64,000 nucleotides of DNA from the NCBI RefSeq assembly GCF_052118925.1, contig NZ_JBQKGG010000003.1, positions 124,001-188,000 on the forward strand. Reading direction: 5' to 3'. The DNA comes from Lientehia sp934351765. Lineage in GTDB: Bacteria; Bacillota; Clostridia; Lachnospirales; Lachnospiraceae. The translations under genes and the position numbers were made by a program. The notes under the pieces were generated by a model that saw only the letters and a list, made by a program, of their open reading frames with translations, did not search any database and was not told where the DNA came from. The first letter of the stretch is position 1, and every line of letters begins with the position of its first letter. Of the stretch, positions 33,742-43,828 are shown piece after piece.

Positions 33742-36700
33742 ATGGAAAATTGCAGAATACGCCCGGTGAAAGCCGGCAAGAGCATGAGGATGAGCTTCGC
33801 AAGACAGAAAGAAGTTCTTGAGATGCCCAATCTGATTGAGATCCAGAAGGACTCCTATCAGTGGTTCCTGGACCAGGGGCTGAAGGAAGTTCTGGAGGAT
33901 ATTTCTCCCATCGCAGACTTTGCCGGACATCTGAGTCTGGAGTTTGTTGATTTTACCTTATGTAAGAACGATACCAAATATACCATTGAGGAGTGCAAGG
34001 AACGTGATGCGACCTATGCGGCTCCTTTAAAGGTGCGTGTACGTCTGATCAATAAGGAAACGGACGAGATCAGTGAACATGAAATTTTTATGGGCGATCT
34101 TCCGTTAATGACAGATACAGGCTCTTTTGTGATCAATGGTGCGGAGCGTGTAATCGTAAGCCAGCTGGTCCGTTCTCCCGGTATCTATTACGGAATCGCA
34201 CACGATAAGGTAGGAAAGACCCTTTACTCCTGTACGGTAATCCCTAACCGCGGTGCATGGCTGGAATATGAAACGGATTCCAACGATGTGTTCTTCGCCC
34301 GTGTGGACCGGACGAGAAAGGTTCCCGTAACCGTTCTGATCCGTGCTCTCGGTGTGGGAACAAATGCGGAGATCCGCGAGCTGTTCGGTGATGAGCCGAA
34401 GATCGAGGCGAGTATCTTAAAGGATACGTCTGATAATTATGAAGACGGCCTCCTGGAGTTATATAAGAAGATCCGTCCCGGCGAACCGCTTTCCGTGGAC
34501 AGCGCCGAAAGCCTGTTAAAGAGTATGTTCTTTGATCCCAGAAGATATGATCTGGCAAAGGTAGGACGTTATAAGTTTAATAAGAAGCTTCACCTTAAAA
34601 ACCGGATCACCGGACAGATCCTGGCAGAGGACGTGGTAAATACCGAGACCGGTGAGATCATCGCAGCGGGCGGAGAAAAGGTAACAAAAGAACTGGCAGT
34701 CGAGATCCAGAATGCAGCAGTACCCTATGTGTTTGTTGAAACAGAAACGAGAAGCAGGGTCAAGGTACTGTCGAACCTGATGGTTGATATGGCTGAGTAT
34801 GTTGACTTTGATCCGGCAGAAGCAGGTGTGACGGAGGCTGTGTTCTATCCGGTGCTGAAACAGCTCCTGGAGGAACATGCAGATGCTTCCGAGGAAGAAT
34901 TAAAGGAAGCAGTTCACAAGTCCATTCATGAGCTGATCCCGAAGCATATCACAAGAGAAGATATCTTCGCATCCATTAACTATAATATGCATCTGGAATG
35001 GGGCGTTGGAAACGATGATGATATCGATCATCTGGGCAACCGCCGTATCCGTGCGGTCGGAGAACTGCTCCAGAACCAGTACCGTATCGGTCTTTCCAGA
35101 ATGGAACGTGTGGTACGTGAACGTATGACAACACAGGACATTGAGGGAATTACGCCTCAGTCCTTGATCAATATCAAGCCGGTAACGGCGGCTGTGAAGG
35201 AATTCTTCGGAAGCTCCCAGCTGTCCCAGTTTATGGATCAGAACAACCCGCTGGCTGAGCTGACCCACAAGCGTCGTCTTTCTGCCTTAGGCCCTGGCGG
35301 TCTGTCCAGAGAGCGAGCCGGTTTCGAGGTGCGAGACGTTCATTATACCCATTACGGAAGAATGTGCCCCATCGAGACACCAGAAGGTCCCAACATCGGT
35401 CTGATCAACTCCCTTGCAAGCTATGCAAGAGTGAACCAGTACGGCTTTGTTGAGGCTCCTTACCGTGTGGTTGACCGTACAACCGACCCCAAGAACCCGG
35501 TGGTTACGGACGAGGTTGTATATCTGACCGCAGATGAAGAGGATAATTATATTGTAGCGCAGGCAAACGAAGCACTGGATGAGGAAGGCCATTTCATCAG
35601 AAATAACGTATCAGGCCGTTTCCGTGAGGAAACATCCGAATTCCAGAAGCAGAAGATCGATCTGATGGACGTATCTCCGAGAATGGTATTCTCCGTGGCA
35701 ACTGCCATGATCCCGTTCCTGCAGAACGATGATGCGAACCGTGCGCTGATGGGATCAAACATGCAGCGCCAGGCTGTACCGCTTCTGTCCACAGAGGCTC
35801 CTGTAGTAGGAACCGGTATCGAGGCAAAGGCTGCCGTCGACTCCGGCGTATGCGTGGTGGCCAGAAATGCCGGTGTGGTAGAACGCTCCGCTTCCAATGA
35901 GATCATTATCCGTACGGATAAAGGAGAAAAGGATGTATATCATCTGACCAAATTCTCCAGAAGCAACCAGAGCAACTGCTACAACCAGAAGCCCATTGTC
36001 TACAAGGGTGACCACGTAGAAAAGGGTGAGGTGATCGCGGACGGTCCTTCCACGAAGGACGGCGAGATCGCACTGGGCAAGAACCCGTTGATCGGTTTTA
36101 TGACCTGGGAAGGCTACAATTACGAGGATGCGGTTCTCTTAAGCGAACGCCTTGTTCAGGATGATGTATATACCTCCGTTCATATTGAAGAATATGAGTC
36201 CGAATCCCGTGATACCAAGCTGGGACCGGAGGAGATCACAAGAGATGTTCCCGGTGTCGGTGAGGACGCACTGAAGGATCTTGATGAGCGCGGTATCATC
36301 CGGATCGGTGCCGAGGTCCGTGCCGGAGATATTCTGGTCGGCAAGGTAACTCCCAAGGGTGAAACTGAGCTGACAGCTGAGGAGCGTCTGCTCCGCGCAA
36401 TCTTCGGTGAGAAGGCAAGAGAGGTTCGTGATACCTCTTTAAAGGTACCTCACGGTGCTTACGGTATCGTTGTGGATGCCAAGATCTTCACCAGAGAGAA
36501 CGGCGATGAGCTGGCTCCCGGCGTAAATCAGAAGGTTCGCATTTATATTGCACAGAAGAGAAAGATTTCTGTCGGTGACAAGATGGCAGGCCGTCACGGA
36601 AACAAGGGTGTTGTTTCCCGTGTACTTCCCGTAGAGGATATGCCGTTCCTGCCCAACGGTCGTCCGCTGGATATCGTTCTGAATCCTCTGGGCGTGCCTT

Positions 36701-37614
36701 CCCGTATGAATATCGGACAGGTGCTGGAGATCCATCTGTCTCTGGCTGCAAAGGCCCTTGGCTTCAACGTATCCACTCCTGTATTTGACGGTGCAGACGA
36801 GGATGACATCATGGGAACCCTTGATCTGGCAAACGATTATGTCAATATGGAATGGGACGAATTCAAGAAGAAATATGACGGCGAGTTAAAGCCCGGCGTT
36901 ATGGAATTCCTGGAAGAGAACAAGGATCACAGAGAACTCTGGAAGGGCGTTCCGATCCGCAGAGACGGCAAGGTTCGTCTTCGTGACGGACGGACCGGCG
37001 AATTCTTCGACAGTCCGGTAACCATCGGACACATGCACTACCTGAAGCTGCATCATCTGGTAGATGATAAGATCCATGCGCGTTCCACCGGCCCTTACTC
37101 CCTGGTAACCCAGCAGCCTCTCGGCGGAAAAGCCCAGTTCGGCGGCCAGCGTTTCGGTGAGATGGAGGTATGGGCACTGGAGGCATACGGTGCGGCTTAC
37201 ACACTGCAGGAAATCTTAACCTCCAAGTCCGATGATGTTGTGGGCCGTGTAAAGACCTACGAAGCCATCATCAAGGGCGAAAATATTCCGACTCCCGGTG
37301 TTCCCGAGTCCTTTAAGGTACTGTTAAAAGAGCTTCAGTCCCTTGGCCTCGATGTACGTCTGCTGGATGAGGAAGGCGAGGAAGTGGAGATCGCCGAGGA
37401 TACCGATTACGGCAATACCGATATCAATGCGCTTATCAACAGTGACCGGGTATTCAATAACTATGAAGAGTCCTATGGTGACATGGGCTATCAGAAGCAG
37501 GAGTTCAGCAGCGATGGTGAGCTGGTGAGCGCAGAAGGCGAAAAGACAGAGGATGCGGATGATGATTATGTAAATGATGATTATACCGAGGATTCTGACG
37601 ATGACGCAGAGTAA
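33742..37614 (+). CDS. rpoB: DNA-directed RNA polymerase subunit beta
   Basis: The 1290-residue beta subunit is complete. The rifampicin region (about 490-515) reads GSSQLSQFMDQNNPLAELTH and continues KRRLSALGPGGL, the drug-sensitive wild-type form at the three main resistance positions. The C-terminal GGKAQFGGQRFGEMEVWALE is intact. An extra acidic tail (about 1245-1290, rich in Asp and Glu) follows, as in many clostridia. The gene is followed 44 bases later by rpoC, but is not preceded by rplJL, which lie 26 kb downstream. Confidence 0.98.
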   Translation: MENCRIRPVKAGKSMRMSFARQKEVLEMPNLIEIQKDSYQWFLDQGLKEVLEDISPIADFAGHLSLEFVDFTLCKNDTKYTIEECKERDATYAAPLKVRVRLINKETDEISEHEIFMGDLPLMTDTGSFVINGAERVIVSQLVRSPGIYYGIAHDKVGKTLYSCTVIPNRGAWLEYETDSNDVFFARVDRTRKVPVTVLIRALGVGTNAEIRELFGDEPKIEASILKDTSDNYEDGLLELYKKIRPGEPLSVDSAESLLKSMFFDPRRYDLAKVGRYKFNKKLHLKNRITGQILAEDVVNTETGEIIAAGGEKVTKELAVEIQNAAVPYVFVETETRSRVKVLSNLMVDMAEYVDFDPAEAGVTEAVFYPVLKQLLEEHADASEEELKEAVHKSIHELIPKHITREDIFASINYNMHLEWGVGNDDDIDHLGNRRIRAVGELLQNQYRIGLSRMERVVRERMTTQDIEGITPQSLINIKPVTAAVKEFFGSSQLSQFMDQNNPLAELTHKRRLSALGPGGLSRERAGFEVRDVHYTHYGRMCPIETPEGPNIGLINSLASYARVNQYGFVEAPYRVVDRTTDPKNPVVTDEVVYLTADEEDNYIVAQANEALDEEGHFIRNNVSGRFREETSEFQKQKIDLMDVSPRMVFSVATAMIPFLQNDDANRALMGSNMQRQAVPLLSTEAPVVGTGIEAKAAVDSGVCVVARNAGVVERSASNEIIIRTDKGEKDVYHLTKFSRSNQSNCYNQKPIVYKGDHVEKGEVIADGPSTKDGEIALGKNPLIGFMTWEGYNYEDAVLLSERLVQDDVYTSVHIEEYESESRDTKLGPEEITRDVPGVGEDALKDLDERGIIRIGAEVRAGDILVGKVTPKGETELTAEERLLRAIFGEKAREVRDTSLKVPHGAYGIVVDAKIFTRENGDELAPGVNQKVRIYIAQKRKISVGDKMAGRHGNKGVVSRVLPVEDMPFLPNGRPLDIVLNPLGVPSRMNIGQVLEIHLSLAAKALGFNVSTPVFDGADEDDIMGTLDLANDYVNMEWDEFKKKYDGELKPGVMEFLEENKDHRELWKGVPIRRDGKVRLRDGRTGEFFDSPVTIGHMHYLKLHHLVDDKIHARSTGPYSLVTQQPLGGKAQFGGQRFGEMEVWALEAYGAAYTLQEILTSKSDDVVGRVKTYEAIIKGENIPTPGVPESFKVLLKELQSLGLDVRLLDEEGEEVEIAEDTDYGNTDINALINSDRVFNNYEESYGDMGYQKQEFSSDGELVSAEGEKTEDADDDYVNDDYTEDSDDDAE

Positions 37615-37658
37615 TACCGGAAACTGAATGGATATAGATTTAGAAGGGAGAACCACTC

Positions 37659-40600
37659 ATGCCTGAAACAACGAATGAAACCTATCAGCCGTTGACCTTT
37701 GACGCGATCAAGATCGGTCTGGCTTCCCCGGAAAAGATCCTGGAGTGGTCCCATGGCGAGGTTAAAAAGCCGGAGACCATTAACTACAGAACCTTAAAGC
37801 CGGAGAAGGACGGTCTGTACTGCGAGCGTATTTTCGGGCCCAGCAAGGACTGGGAGTGCCATTGTGGGAAATATAAAAAGATCAGATATAAGGGCGTTAT
37901 CTGCGACCGCTGCGGCGTTGAGGTAACAAAGTCCAGTGTCCGCCGTGAGCGTATGGGCCATATCGCCCTGGCTGCGCCGGTATCTCATATCTGGTATTTC
38001 AAGGGAATCCCCAGCCGGATGGGACTGATCCTGGATCTGTCCCCCAGAACCCTGGAGAAAGTCCTTTACTTCGCATCTTATATTGTACTGGATAAGGGAA
38101 CCTCCGATCTCCAGTACAAGCAGGTGCTTTCCGAGAAGGAATACCGGGAAGCATACGATAAATACGGAAATACCTTCCGTGTCGGCATGGGTGCCGAGGC
38201 AATCCAGGAGCTGTTAAAGGCCATCGACCTGGAGAAGGATTCCGAAGAATTAAAGAATGCACTGAAAGATGCCAGCGGACAGAAGCGGGCAAGAATCATC
38301 AAGCGTCTGGAGGTTGTCGAGGCCTTCCGTGCCTCCGGCAACAAGCCCGAATGGATGGTTATGGATGTGATCCCGGTCATTCCGCCGGATCTGCGTCCTA
38401 TGGTACAGCTGGACGGCGGTCGTTTTGCAACCTCCGATTTGAATGACCTGTACCGTCGGATCATCAACCGAAACAACCGTCTGGCAAGACTGCTGGAGTT
38501 AGGCGCTCCGGACATCATCGTCCGCAACGAGAAGCGTATGCTCCAGGAAGCTGTCGATGCGCTCATCGACAACGGCAGAAGAGGCCGTCCCGTAACCGGC
38601 CCCGGAAACCGTCCGTTAAAGTCTCTTTCTGATATGTTAAAGGGTAAGCAGGGACGTTTCCGCCAGAACCTGTTAGGAAAGCGTGTAGACTACTCCGGCC
38701 GTTCCGTTATCGTTGTAGGCCCCGAGTTAAAGATCTATCAGTGCGGTCTGCCGAAGGAAATGGCAATCGAATTATTCAAGCCCTTCGTTATGAAGGAGCT
38801 GGTTGCCAGAGGCATCACCCACAACATCAAGAGTGCCAAGAAGATGGTGGAGCGTCTTCAGACTGAAGTATGGGATATTCTGGAAGATGTTATTAAGGAG
38901 CATCCGGTTATGTTAAACCGTGCACCAACTCTGCATCGTCTTGGTATCCAGGCTTTCGAGCCGATCCTGGTAGAAGGTAAGGCAATCAAGCTTCACCCCC
39001 TGGTTTGTACCGCGTTCAACGCAGACTTTGACGGTGACCAGATGGCTGTCCATCTGCCCCTGTCTGTAGAAGCACAGGCAGAGTGCCGGTTTATGCTGCT
39101 GTCACCGAATAACCTGTTAAAGCCCTCCGATGGCGGCCCCGTTGCCGTTCCGTCCCAGGATATGGTTCTTGGTATTTACTATCTGACCCAGGAGCGTCCC
39201 GGATCTGTGGGCGAAGGCATGGTATTCAAGAGCATTAATGAAGCGATCCTCGCTTATGAAAATAAGGCTGTTACTCTTCACTCCCGTGTAAAGGTGAGAG
39301 TGAGCAAGACGATGGAAGACGGTAGCGTAAAGAGTGGTGTGGTAGAATCCACCGTAGGCCGGTTCCTCTTTAATGAGATCATTCCTCAGGATCTTGGATT
39401 TGTAGACCGGAGCGATCCGGAGAACGAGTTCAAGCTGGAGATCGATTTCCATGTAGGAAAGAAGGGCCTGAAGCAGATCCTTGAGAAGGTCATCAATACC
39501 CACGGCCCCATCAAGACAGCCGAGACGCTCGATGCGATCAAGGCCATGGGCTACAAGTACTCCACAAGAGCAGCCATGACTGTATCCATTTCCGATATGA
39601 CCGTACCTGCGACAAAGAAGCAGCTGATCTCTGACGCACAGGCAACGGTTGACCGGATTGCAAAGAACTTCCGCCGCGGTCTTGTAACCGAGGAGGAGCG
39701 TTACAAGGAAGTTGTTGAGACCTGGAAGAAGACCGATGAAATCTTGACACACGATCTGCTGTCCGGCCTTGATAAATATAATAACATCTTCATGATGGCA
39801 GATTCCGGTGCCCGTGGTTCCGATAAGCAGATCAAACAGCTTGCCGGCATGCGTGGCCTGATGGCTGATACAACCGGCCGTACCATCGAGCTGCCCATCA
39901 AGTCCAACTTCCGAGAAGGTCTGGACGTACTGGAGTACTTCATCTCCGCTCATGGTGCAAGAAAGGGTCTGTCCGATACAGCTCTCCGTACCGCTGACTC
40001 CGGTTACCTGACAAGACGTCTGGTAGACGTATCTCAGGATCTGATCATCCGTGATGATGACTGCTGCGCCGGAAAAGCGATCCCCTACATGGAGATCAGC
40101 GCATTTACCGACGGCCGTGAGGTTATCGAGAGCCTGGAGGAGCGTCTGACAGGGCGTTTCATCGCTGAGGATATCGTCGATCCCGACACCGGCGAGGTAG
40201 TGGTGAAGGCAAACCAGATGTGTACACCGAAGCTGGCTGCCGCAGCCATGAAGGTGCTGGATAAGCTTGGACGCAAGTCCGTGAAGATCCGTACCATTTT
40301 AAGCTGTAAGTCCCATCTTGGTGTATGTGCAAAGTGCTACGGTGCCAACATGGCAACCGGCCAGCCGGTCCAGGTTGGTGAGGCTGTCGGCATCATCGCG
40401 GCGCAGTCCATCGGTGAGCCCGGTACACAGCTTACTATGAGAACCTTCCATACCGGCGGTGTGGCCGGTAACGATATCACACAGGGTCTTCCCCGTGTGG
40501 AGGAGCTTTTTGAGGCAAGAAAGCCCAAGGGCCTTGCCATTATCGCAGAGTTCGGCGGCACAGTCGCGATCAAAGATACAAAGAAGAAGCGTGAGATCGT

Positions 40601-41378
40601 TGTTACCGACAACGAGACCGGAAATTCCAAGACTTATCTGATCCCTTACGGATCCAGAATCAAGGTCCTTGACGGTCAGGTACTGGAGGCCGGTGATGAG
40701 CTGACCGAAGGTAGTATCAATCCTCACGATATCCTGAAGATCAAGGGCGTCCGCGCCGTACAGGATTATATGCTCCAGGAAGTACAGCGTGTATACCGTC
40801 TCCAGGGTGTGGAAATCAACGACAAGCACGTTGAGGTTATCGTTCGCCAGATGTTAAAGAAGATTCGCATCGAAAACAGCGGCGACAGCGGAATCCTGCC
40901 CGGCATCTCCATGGAGGTTCTGGACTTCGATGAGATGAACGAGAAGCTGATCGAGGAGGGCAAGCGTCCCGCAGAGGGCAAGCAGATCCTTCTTGGTATC
41001 ACAAAGGCTTCCCTGGCAACCAACTCCTTCCTGTCCGCAGCATCCTTCCAGGAGACCACAAAGGTTCTGACGGAGGCTGCCATCAACGGTAAGGTCGATC
41101 CGCTGATCGGTCTGAAGGAGAACGTACTGATCGGTAAGCTGATCCCGGCCGGAACCGGTATGAAGCGTTACCGTTCCGTAAAGCTGAACACCGATGTAGA
41201 GCCCGATGATGAGATCGTTCTCTCCGAGGATTTCGGTGAAGACTTCGGCATGGATGAGCTTTCCATGGCCGAGGAACACGAAGCAGACGCCCCCGATGCA
41301 GAAACAGCAGAGGCTGATACTGCTGAAGCGGAAGAAGCAGAGGCTCCTGTGGCTGAAGAAGATACAACTGAAGAATAA
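37659..41378 (+). CDS. rpoC: DNA-directed RNA polymerase subunit beta'
   Basis: The 1239-residue beta' subunit has the N-terminal zinc ribbon CHCGKYKKIRYKGVICDRCG near 68-85 and the catalytic NADFDGDQMAVH near 454, whose three Asp bind the active-site Mg2+. The trigger-loop and bridge-helix region and the second zinc site (CKSHLGVCAKC) are present. A long acidic Ala/Glu tail closes the protein. Ribosome binding site GAAGGGAG. It ends in a perfect terminator. Confidence 0.98.
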   Translation: MPETTNETYQPLTFDAIKIGLASPEKILEWSHGEVKKPETINYRTLKPEKDGLYCERIFGPSKDWECHCGKYKKIRYKGVICDRCGVEVTKSSVRRERMGHIALAAPVSHIWYFKGIPSRMGLILDLSPRTLEKVLYFASYIVLDKGTSDLQYKQVLSEKEYREAYDKYGNTFRVGMGAEAIQELLKAIDLEKDSEELKNALKDASGQKRARIIKRLEVVEAFRASGNKPEWMVMDVIPVIPPDLRPMVQLDGGRFATSDLNDLYRRIINRNNRLARLLELGAPDIIVRNEKRMLQEAVDALIDNGRRGRPVTGPGNRPLKSLSDMLKGKQGRFRQNLLGKRVDYSGRSVIVVGPELKIYQCGLPKEMAIELFKPFVMKELVARGITHNIKSAKKMVERLQTEVWDILEDVIKEHPVMLNRAPTLHRLGIQAFEPILVEGKAIKLHPLVCTAFNADFDGDQMAVHLPLSVEAQAECRFMLLSPNNLLKPSDGGPVAVPSQDMVLGIYYLTQERPGSVGEGMVFKSINEAILAYENKAVTLHSRVKVRVSKTMEDGSVKSGVVESTVGRFLFNEIIPQDLGFVDRSDPENEFKLEIDFHVGKKGLKQILEKVINTHGPIKTAETLDAIKAMGYKYSTRAAMTVSISDMTVPATKKQLISDAQATVDRIAKNFRRGLVTEEERYKEVVETWKKTDEILTHDLLSGLDKYNNIFMMADSGARGSDKQIKQLAGMRGLMADTTGRTIELPIKSNFREGLDVLEYFISAHGARKGLSDTALRTADSGYLTRRLVDVSQDLIIRDDDCCAGKAIPYMEISAFTDGREVIESLEERLTGRFIAEDIVDPDTGEVVVKANQMCTPKLAAAAMKVLDKLGRKSVKIRTILSCKSHLGVCAKCYGANMATGQPVQVGEAVGIIAAQSIGEPGTQLTMRTFHTGGVAGNDITQGLPRVEELFEARKPKGLAIIAEFGGTVAIKDTKKKREIVVTDNETGNSKTYLIPYGSRIKVLDGQVLEAGDELTEGSINPHDILKIKGVRAVQDYMLQEVQRVYRLQGVEINDKHVEVIVRQMLKKIRIENSGDSGILPGISMEVLDFDEMNEKLIEEGKRPAEGKQILLGITKASLATNSFLSAASFQETTKVLTEAAINGKVDPLIGLKENVLIGKLIPAGTGMKRYRSVKLNTDVEPDDEIVLSEDFGEDFGMDELSMAEEHEADAPDAETAEADTAEAEEAEAPVAEEDTTEE

Positions 41379-41384
41379 AGAATT

Positions 41385-41422
41385 CGAAGGGGAATCCAGG
41401 AAATTGGATTCCCCTTCGTTCG
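41385..41422 (+). terminator. Intrinsic terminator after rpoC
   Basis: A perfect 14-bp stem, CGAAGGGGAATCCA/TGGATTCCCCTTCG, with a 6-base loop, 6 bases after the rpoC stop. Confidence 0.9.
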
Positions 41423-42043
41423 CGAAATAGTAGAGCTCTGGAGCACGCGGGCAGGATTTCAACCAGCCGGAAGCGTGCATGTTTGCTGCGCAGGGGATGT
41501 TATGATCCATGGCAGCATGGTATTTAATATATCATGCATTAGCGAGGTAAGTTCTTTTTCGGATCCAAAATAGCAGCATTGAATTTCCGAAAATTTTTCA
41601 ACTATGTGAAGGGCTTGGGAAACTATATCCAAAATCCGATACTTGCATAAAACAAAGTAGAGAATATCCCACATATTTCCTCAAAAGTCCAGCAATATGC
41701 TACAAAATATGAATTTTTCAAGGTACTATAGAAATAGAAAAAAGTTATTTATGGTTTTGACCCCGACATCATATAATAGGATTACAATTGAGAAAGGAGA
41801 ATGAGGCCTTCTTTTTATTTGAACGATTTTGATATAAAATTTTTAGGTATATATTGTGATACAAATAGCTGAACATTCTGAAAATAAAAAGTTGGTTTGT
41901 TTTTTGATAATTAATAATATTAATTGGTCTATTCAGTCACATAAAAATGAAAATATAGATATATTGACATAAAAAATAAAAATGTGTTATCATAATAGAA
42001 CAAATATATTATTGTTATATATTGATTATAGGAGGTGAATACA
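41423..42043. other. AT-rich intergenic island
   Basis: About 620 bases with no supportable gene. From about 41700 on, base composition is far more AT-rich than the flanking genes. A promoter-like pair occurs near the end: TTGACA (41964-41969), 18 bases, TATCAT (41988-41993). Composition suggests horizontally acquired DNA. Confidence 0.5.
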
Positions 42044-42085
42044 ATGGGAATTAAATATTAATTTGGAGAGGCGGTGGCTATTATT

Positions 42086-42487
42086 ATGAAAAAAAAGATG
42101 ATTGCAATATTAATAGTAGTTGTGTTGATAGGGACTATTGGATTAATTCTTGTTATAAGAATGAAGCATACACCATTTTTTCTGGAAGCATCTCAAATAG
42201 AAAATATGAAGATAACTTATTTGGTAGGCGATGGGGAAATTCGAGAGAAAATATTAAAAAGAGATGAAATAGAAACGATATGCAACATGCTGAATTCTTT
42301 TGAAAAAGGCACTTGTAAATTGACTGATCCAGGAAAAGGTTGGAAAATATGGATTCAATATTCTGATAATAAGAGTTTACGCATTTTGGGTGACTTGTTG
42401 GTGATAGATGGTTTTGTGTGTAAAACGTATTCCGTACCTTTTGATAAGTTAAATGAATTGTTTCAGTACATTAATTCTTTAGATTAG
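42086..42487 (+). CDS. Small AT-rich membrane-anchored protein, unknown function
   Basis: The 133-residue product has one N-terminal membrane helix (about 4-23) followed by an extracytoplasmic domain starting near IENMKITYLVGDGEIREKIL. ATG 42086 is preferred to GTG 42074, because GAGAGGCGG lies before it. AT-rich codon use marks it as foreign relative to neighbours. The layout resembles the protein at 61388-61804, with a short beta segment and then a D/E-x-I helix. I do not know the family. Confidence 0.6.
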   Translation: MKKKMIAILIVVVLIGTIGLILVIRMKHTPFFLEASQIENMKITYLVGDGEIREKILKRDEIETICNMLNSFEKGTCKLTDPGKGWKIWIQYSDNKSLRILGDLLVIDGFVCKTYSVPFDKLNELFQYINSLD

Positions 42488-42714
42488 TTAGGAGGTTGTT
42501 ATGAGGAAGCGTATAAGATTTATATAATGATGGACATGGAAACCGTGGAGTATCTATTAATCTGGCATATACAGATTGGGTTATTCAATAGCTATTAAAT
42601 TAGCTGAGATTAGTTTTAACAATCAAAGCTAATAAAAAGAGAGAAAGGCTGGAAGAAATTCTGACCTTCTTTTATTTAGTTATCATTGATACTCCTTGTT
42701 AATATTCGTGTTTC
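42488..42714. other. Intergenic region with tiny frames after the AT-rich gene
   Basis: An 8-codon frame (42501-42527) has an excellent AGGAGG site. Overlapping short frames (for example GHGNRGVSINLAYTDWV ending near 42591) may be remnants of a longer gene. A weak AAGG/CCTT hairpin with TTTTATTT at about 42645-42678 could terminate transcription. Nothing is firmly coding. Confidence 0.3.
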
Positions 42715-42791
42715 TTCGCGGATCCACTGCCCGGGCCAGACAGAGGCAACTAGTAAATGTGCCGGTTGGCTGGCCTGGGTGGAGCCGCGAA
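42715..42791. repeat. REP-like long-hairpin repeat, copy 1
   Basis: TTCGCGG pairs with CCGCGAA at the ends, TCCAC with GTGGA, and CGGGCCAG with CTGGCCTG inside, giving a large imperfect hairpin. It matches 56895-56974 over nearly its entire length, including CGGATCCACTGCCC and GCCAGACAGAGGC. It carries no gene. Confidence 0.85.
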
Positions 42792-42820
42792 AAGGCAGAT
42801 AAACTAAGCACGATAGCAGA

Positions 42821-42849
42821 TTGCCCGTTCGGAAAACCTGTGCTATGAT
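42821..42849 (+). promoter_or_regulatory. Promoter of the SDR gene
   Basis: -35 TTGCCC (42821-42826), 17-base spacer, -10 TATGAT (42844-42849). It lies about 92 bases before the start codon. Confidence 0.6.
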
Positions 42850-42940
42850 AACAGTAGTATGACGAGTCGGATGACGGGCAGCCGCATATCCGGCCGGAAC
42901 GAATAATGCGCCGGCAGGCGTAAAAAAGGAGGAGCTTTTC

Positions 42941-43741
42941 ATGGATCTTGGATTAAAGGGAAAAACCGCCGTGGTACTTGGCGGCAGCAAGGGAATCGGT
43001 TATGCCATTGCAAAGGCGTTTCTGCAGGAGGGCGCGAGGGTTGCCATCTGTGCAAGAAAGGAAGAGGAATTAAAGAAAGCGGCAGAGGAGCTTGGCGCTC
43101 TCGGCGAAGTATATTATGAAGCCATGGACGTGAGCAAGGAGCAGCAGGTGTATGATTTCGCCGATCATGTGGCTGCGAAGTTCGGAACGATTGATGCATG
43201 GGTGAACAATGTGGGAATCACCGTATTCAAAGAGGGCGATGAGTTCACCGATGCCGACATCGAGCTAATCACCGGCGTGACCTTCAAATCTGCCGTATTC
43301 GGCGGACAGGCTGCCTTCCGTTATATGAAGAAGCAGGGCGGCGGTGCCATTGTCAACATCAGTTCTCTGGCAGCGAGATGCCCCACAGCCGGAAGAAGTA
43401 CCCTGTACGGCCCCATGAAGGCCGCCATCGTGAACCTGACCCAGACCCTGGCCGGTGAATATGCCGCTTACGGTGTCCGTGTCTGCTGCGTGATGCCCGG
43501 CTTTACAGCAACTCCCGCAGTGAAGGCAACGATCCCTCAGGCAGAGCTGGACTACAATGCAAGAGGCACGCTGTTAAACCGTGTGGCAGAGCCGAAGGAA
43601 ATCGCAGCTCCCGTGGTATTCCTCTGCGGACAGGGTGCATCCTACATGACCGGAACCACCATCGAGGTATCCGGCGGACGGAGCGTGACCTTAAATCCCA
43701 CCTACTCCTGGGACGAGAAGGCAAAAGCAGAGCAGGCGTAA
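42941..43741 (+). CDS. SDR family oxidoreductase
   Basis: A 266-residue short-chain dehydrogenase/reductase of the classical type. The NAD(P)-binding GGSKGIG lies at 14-20, the catalytic Ser at 141-142, and Tyr156/Lys160 in YGPMK. The late PGFTATPA segment and the C-terminal VSGGRS near 242 match classical SDRs such as FabG. Its substrate is unknown; no pathway partner is adjacent. An AAGGAGGAG site precedes the ATG. A MATE exporter follows after 87 bases. Confidence 0.9.
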   Translation: MDLGLKGKTAVVLGGSKGIGYAIAKAFLQEGARVAICARKEEELKKAAEELGALGEVYYEAMDVSKEQQVYDFADHVAAKFGTIDAWVNNVGITVFKEGDEFTDADIELITGVTFKSAVFGGQAAFRYMKKQGGGAIVNISSLAARCPTAGRSTLYGPMKAAIVNLTQTLAGEYAAYGVRVCCVMPGFTATPAVKATIPQAELDYNARGTLLNRVAEPKEIAAPVVFLCGQGASYMTGTTIEVSGGRSVTLNPTYSWDEKAKAEQA

Positions 43742-43828
43742 AACAGGCGGGATCAGAAAATCCTGAAAGAAAAGAAAGATGGCAGCTGGCATGGATTTGC
43801 CGGCTGCTGTTGTCCTGGAGGAACAATC

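Noticed and set aside
41459..41674. 71-codon minus-strand frame after rpoC
   Set aside because: No ribosome binding site or recognisable features; AT-rich intergenic sequence.
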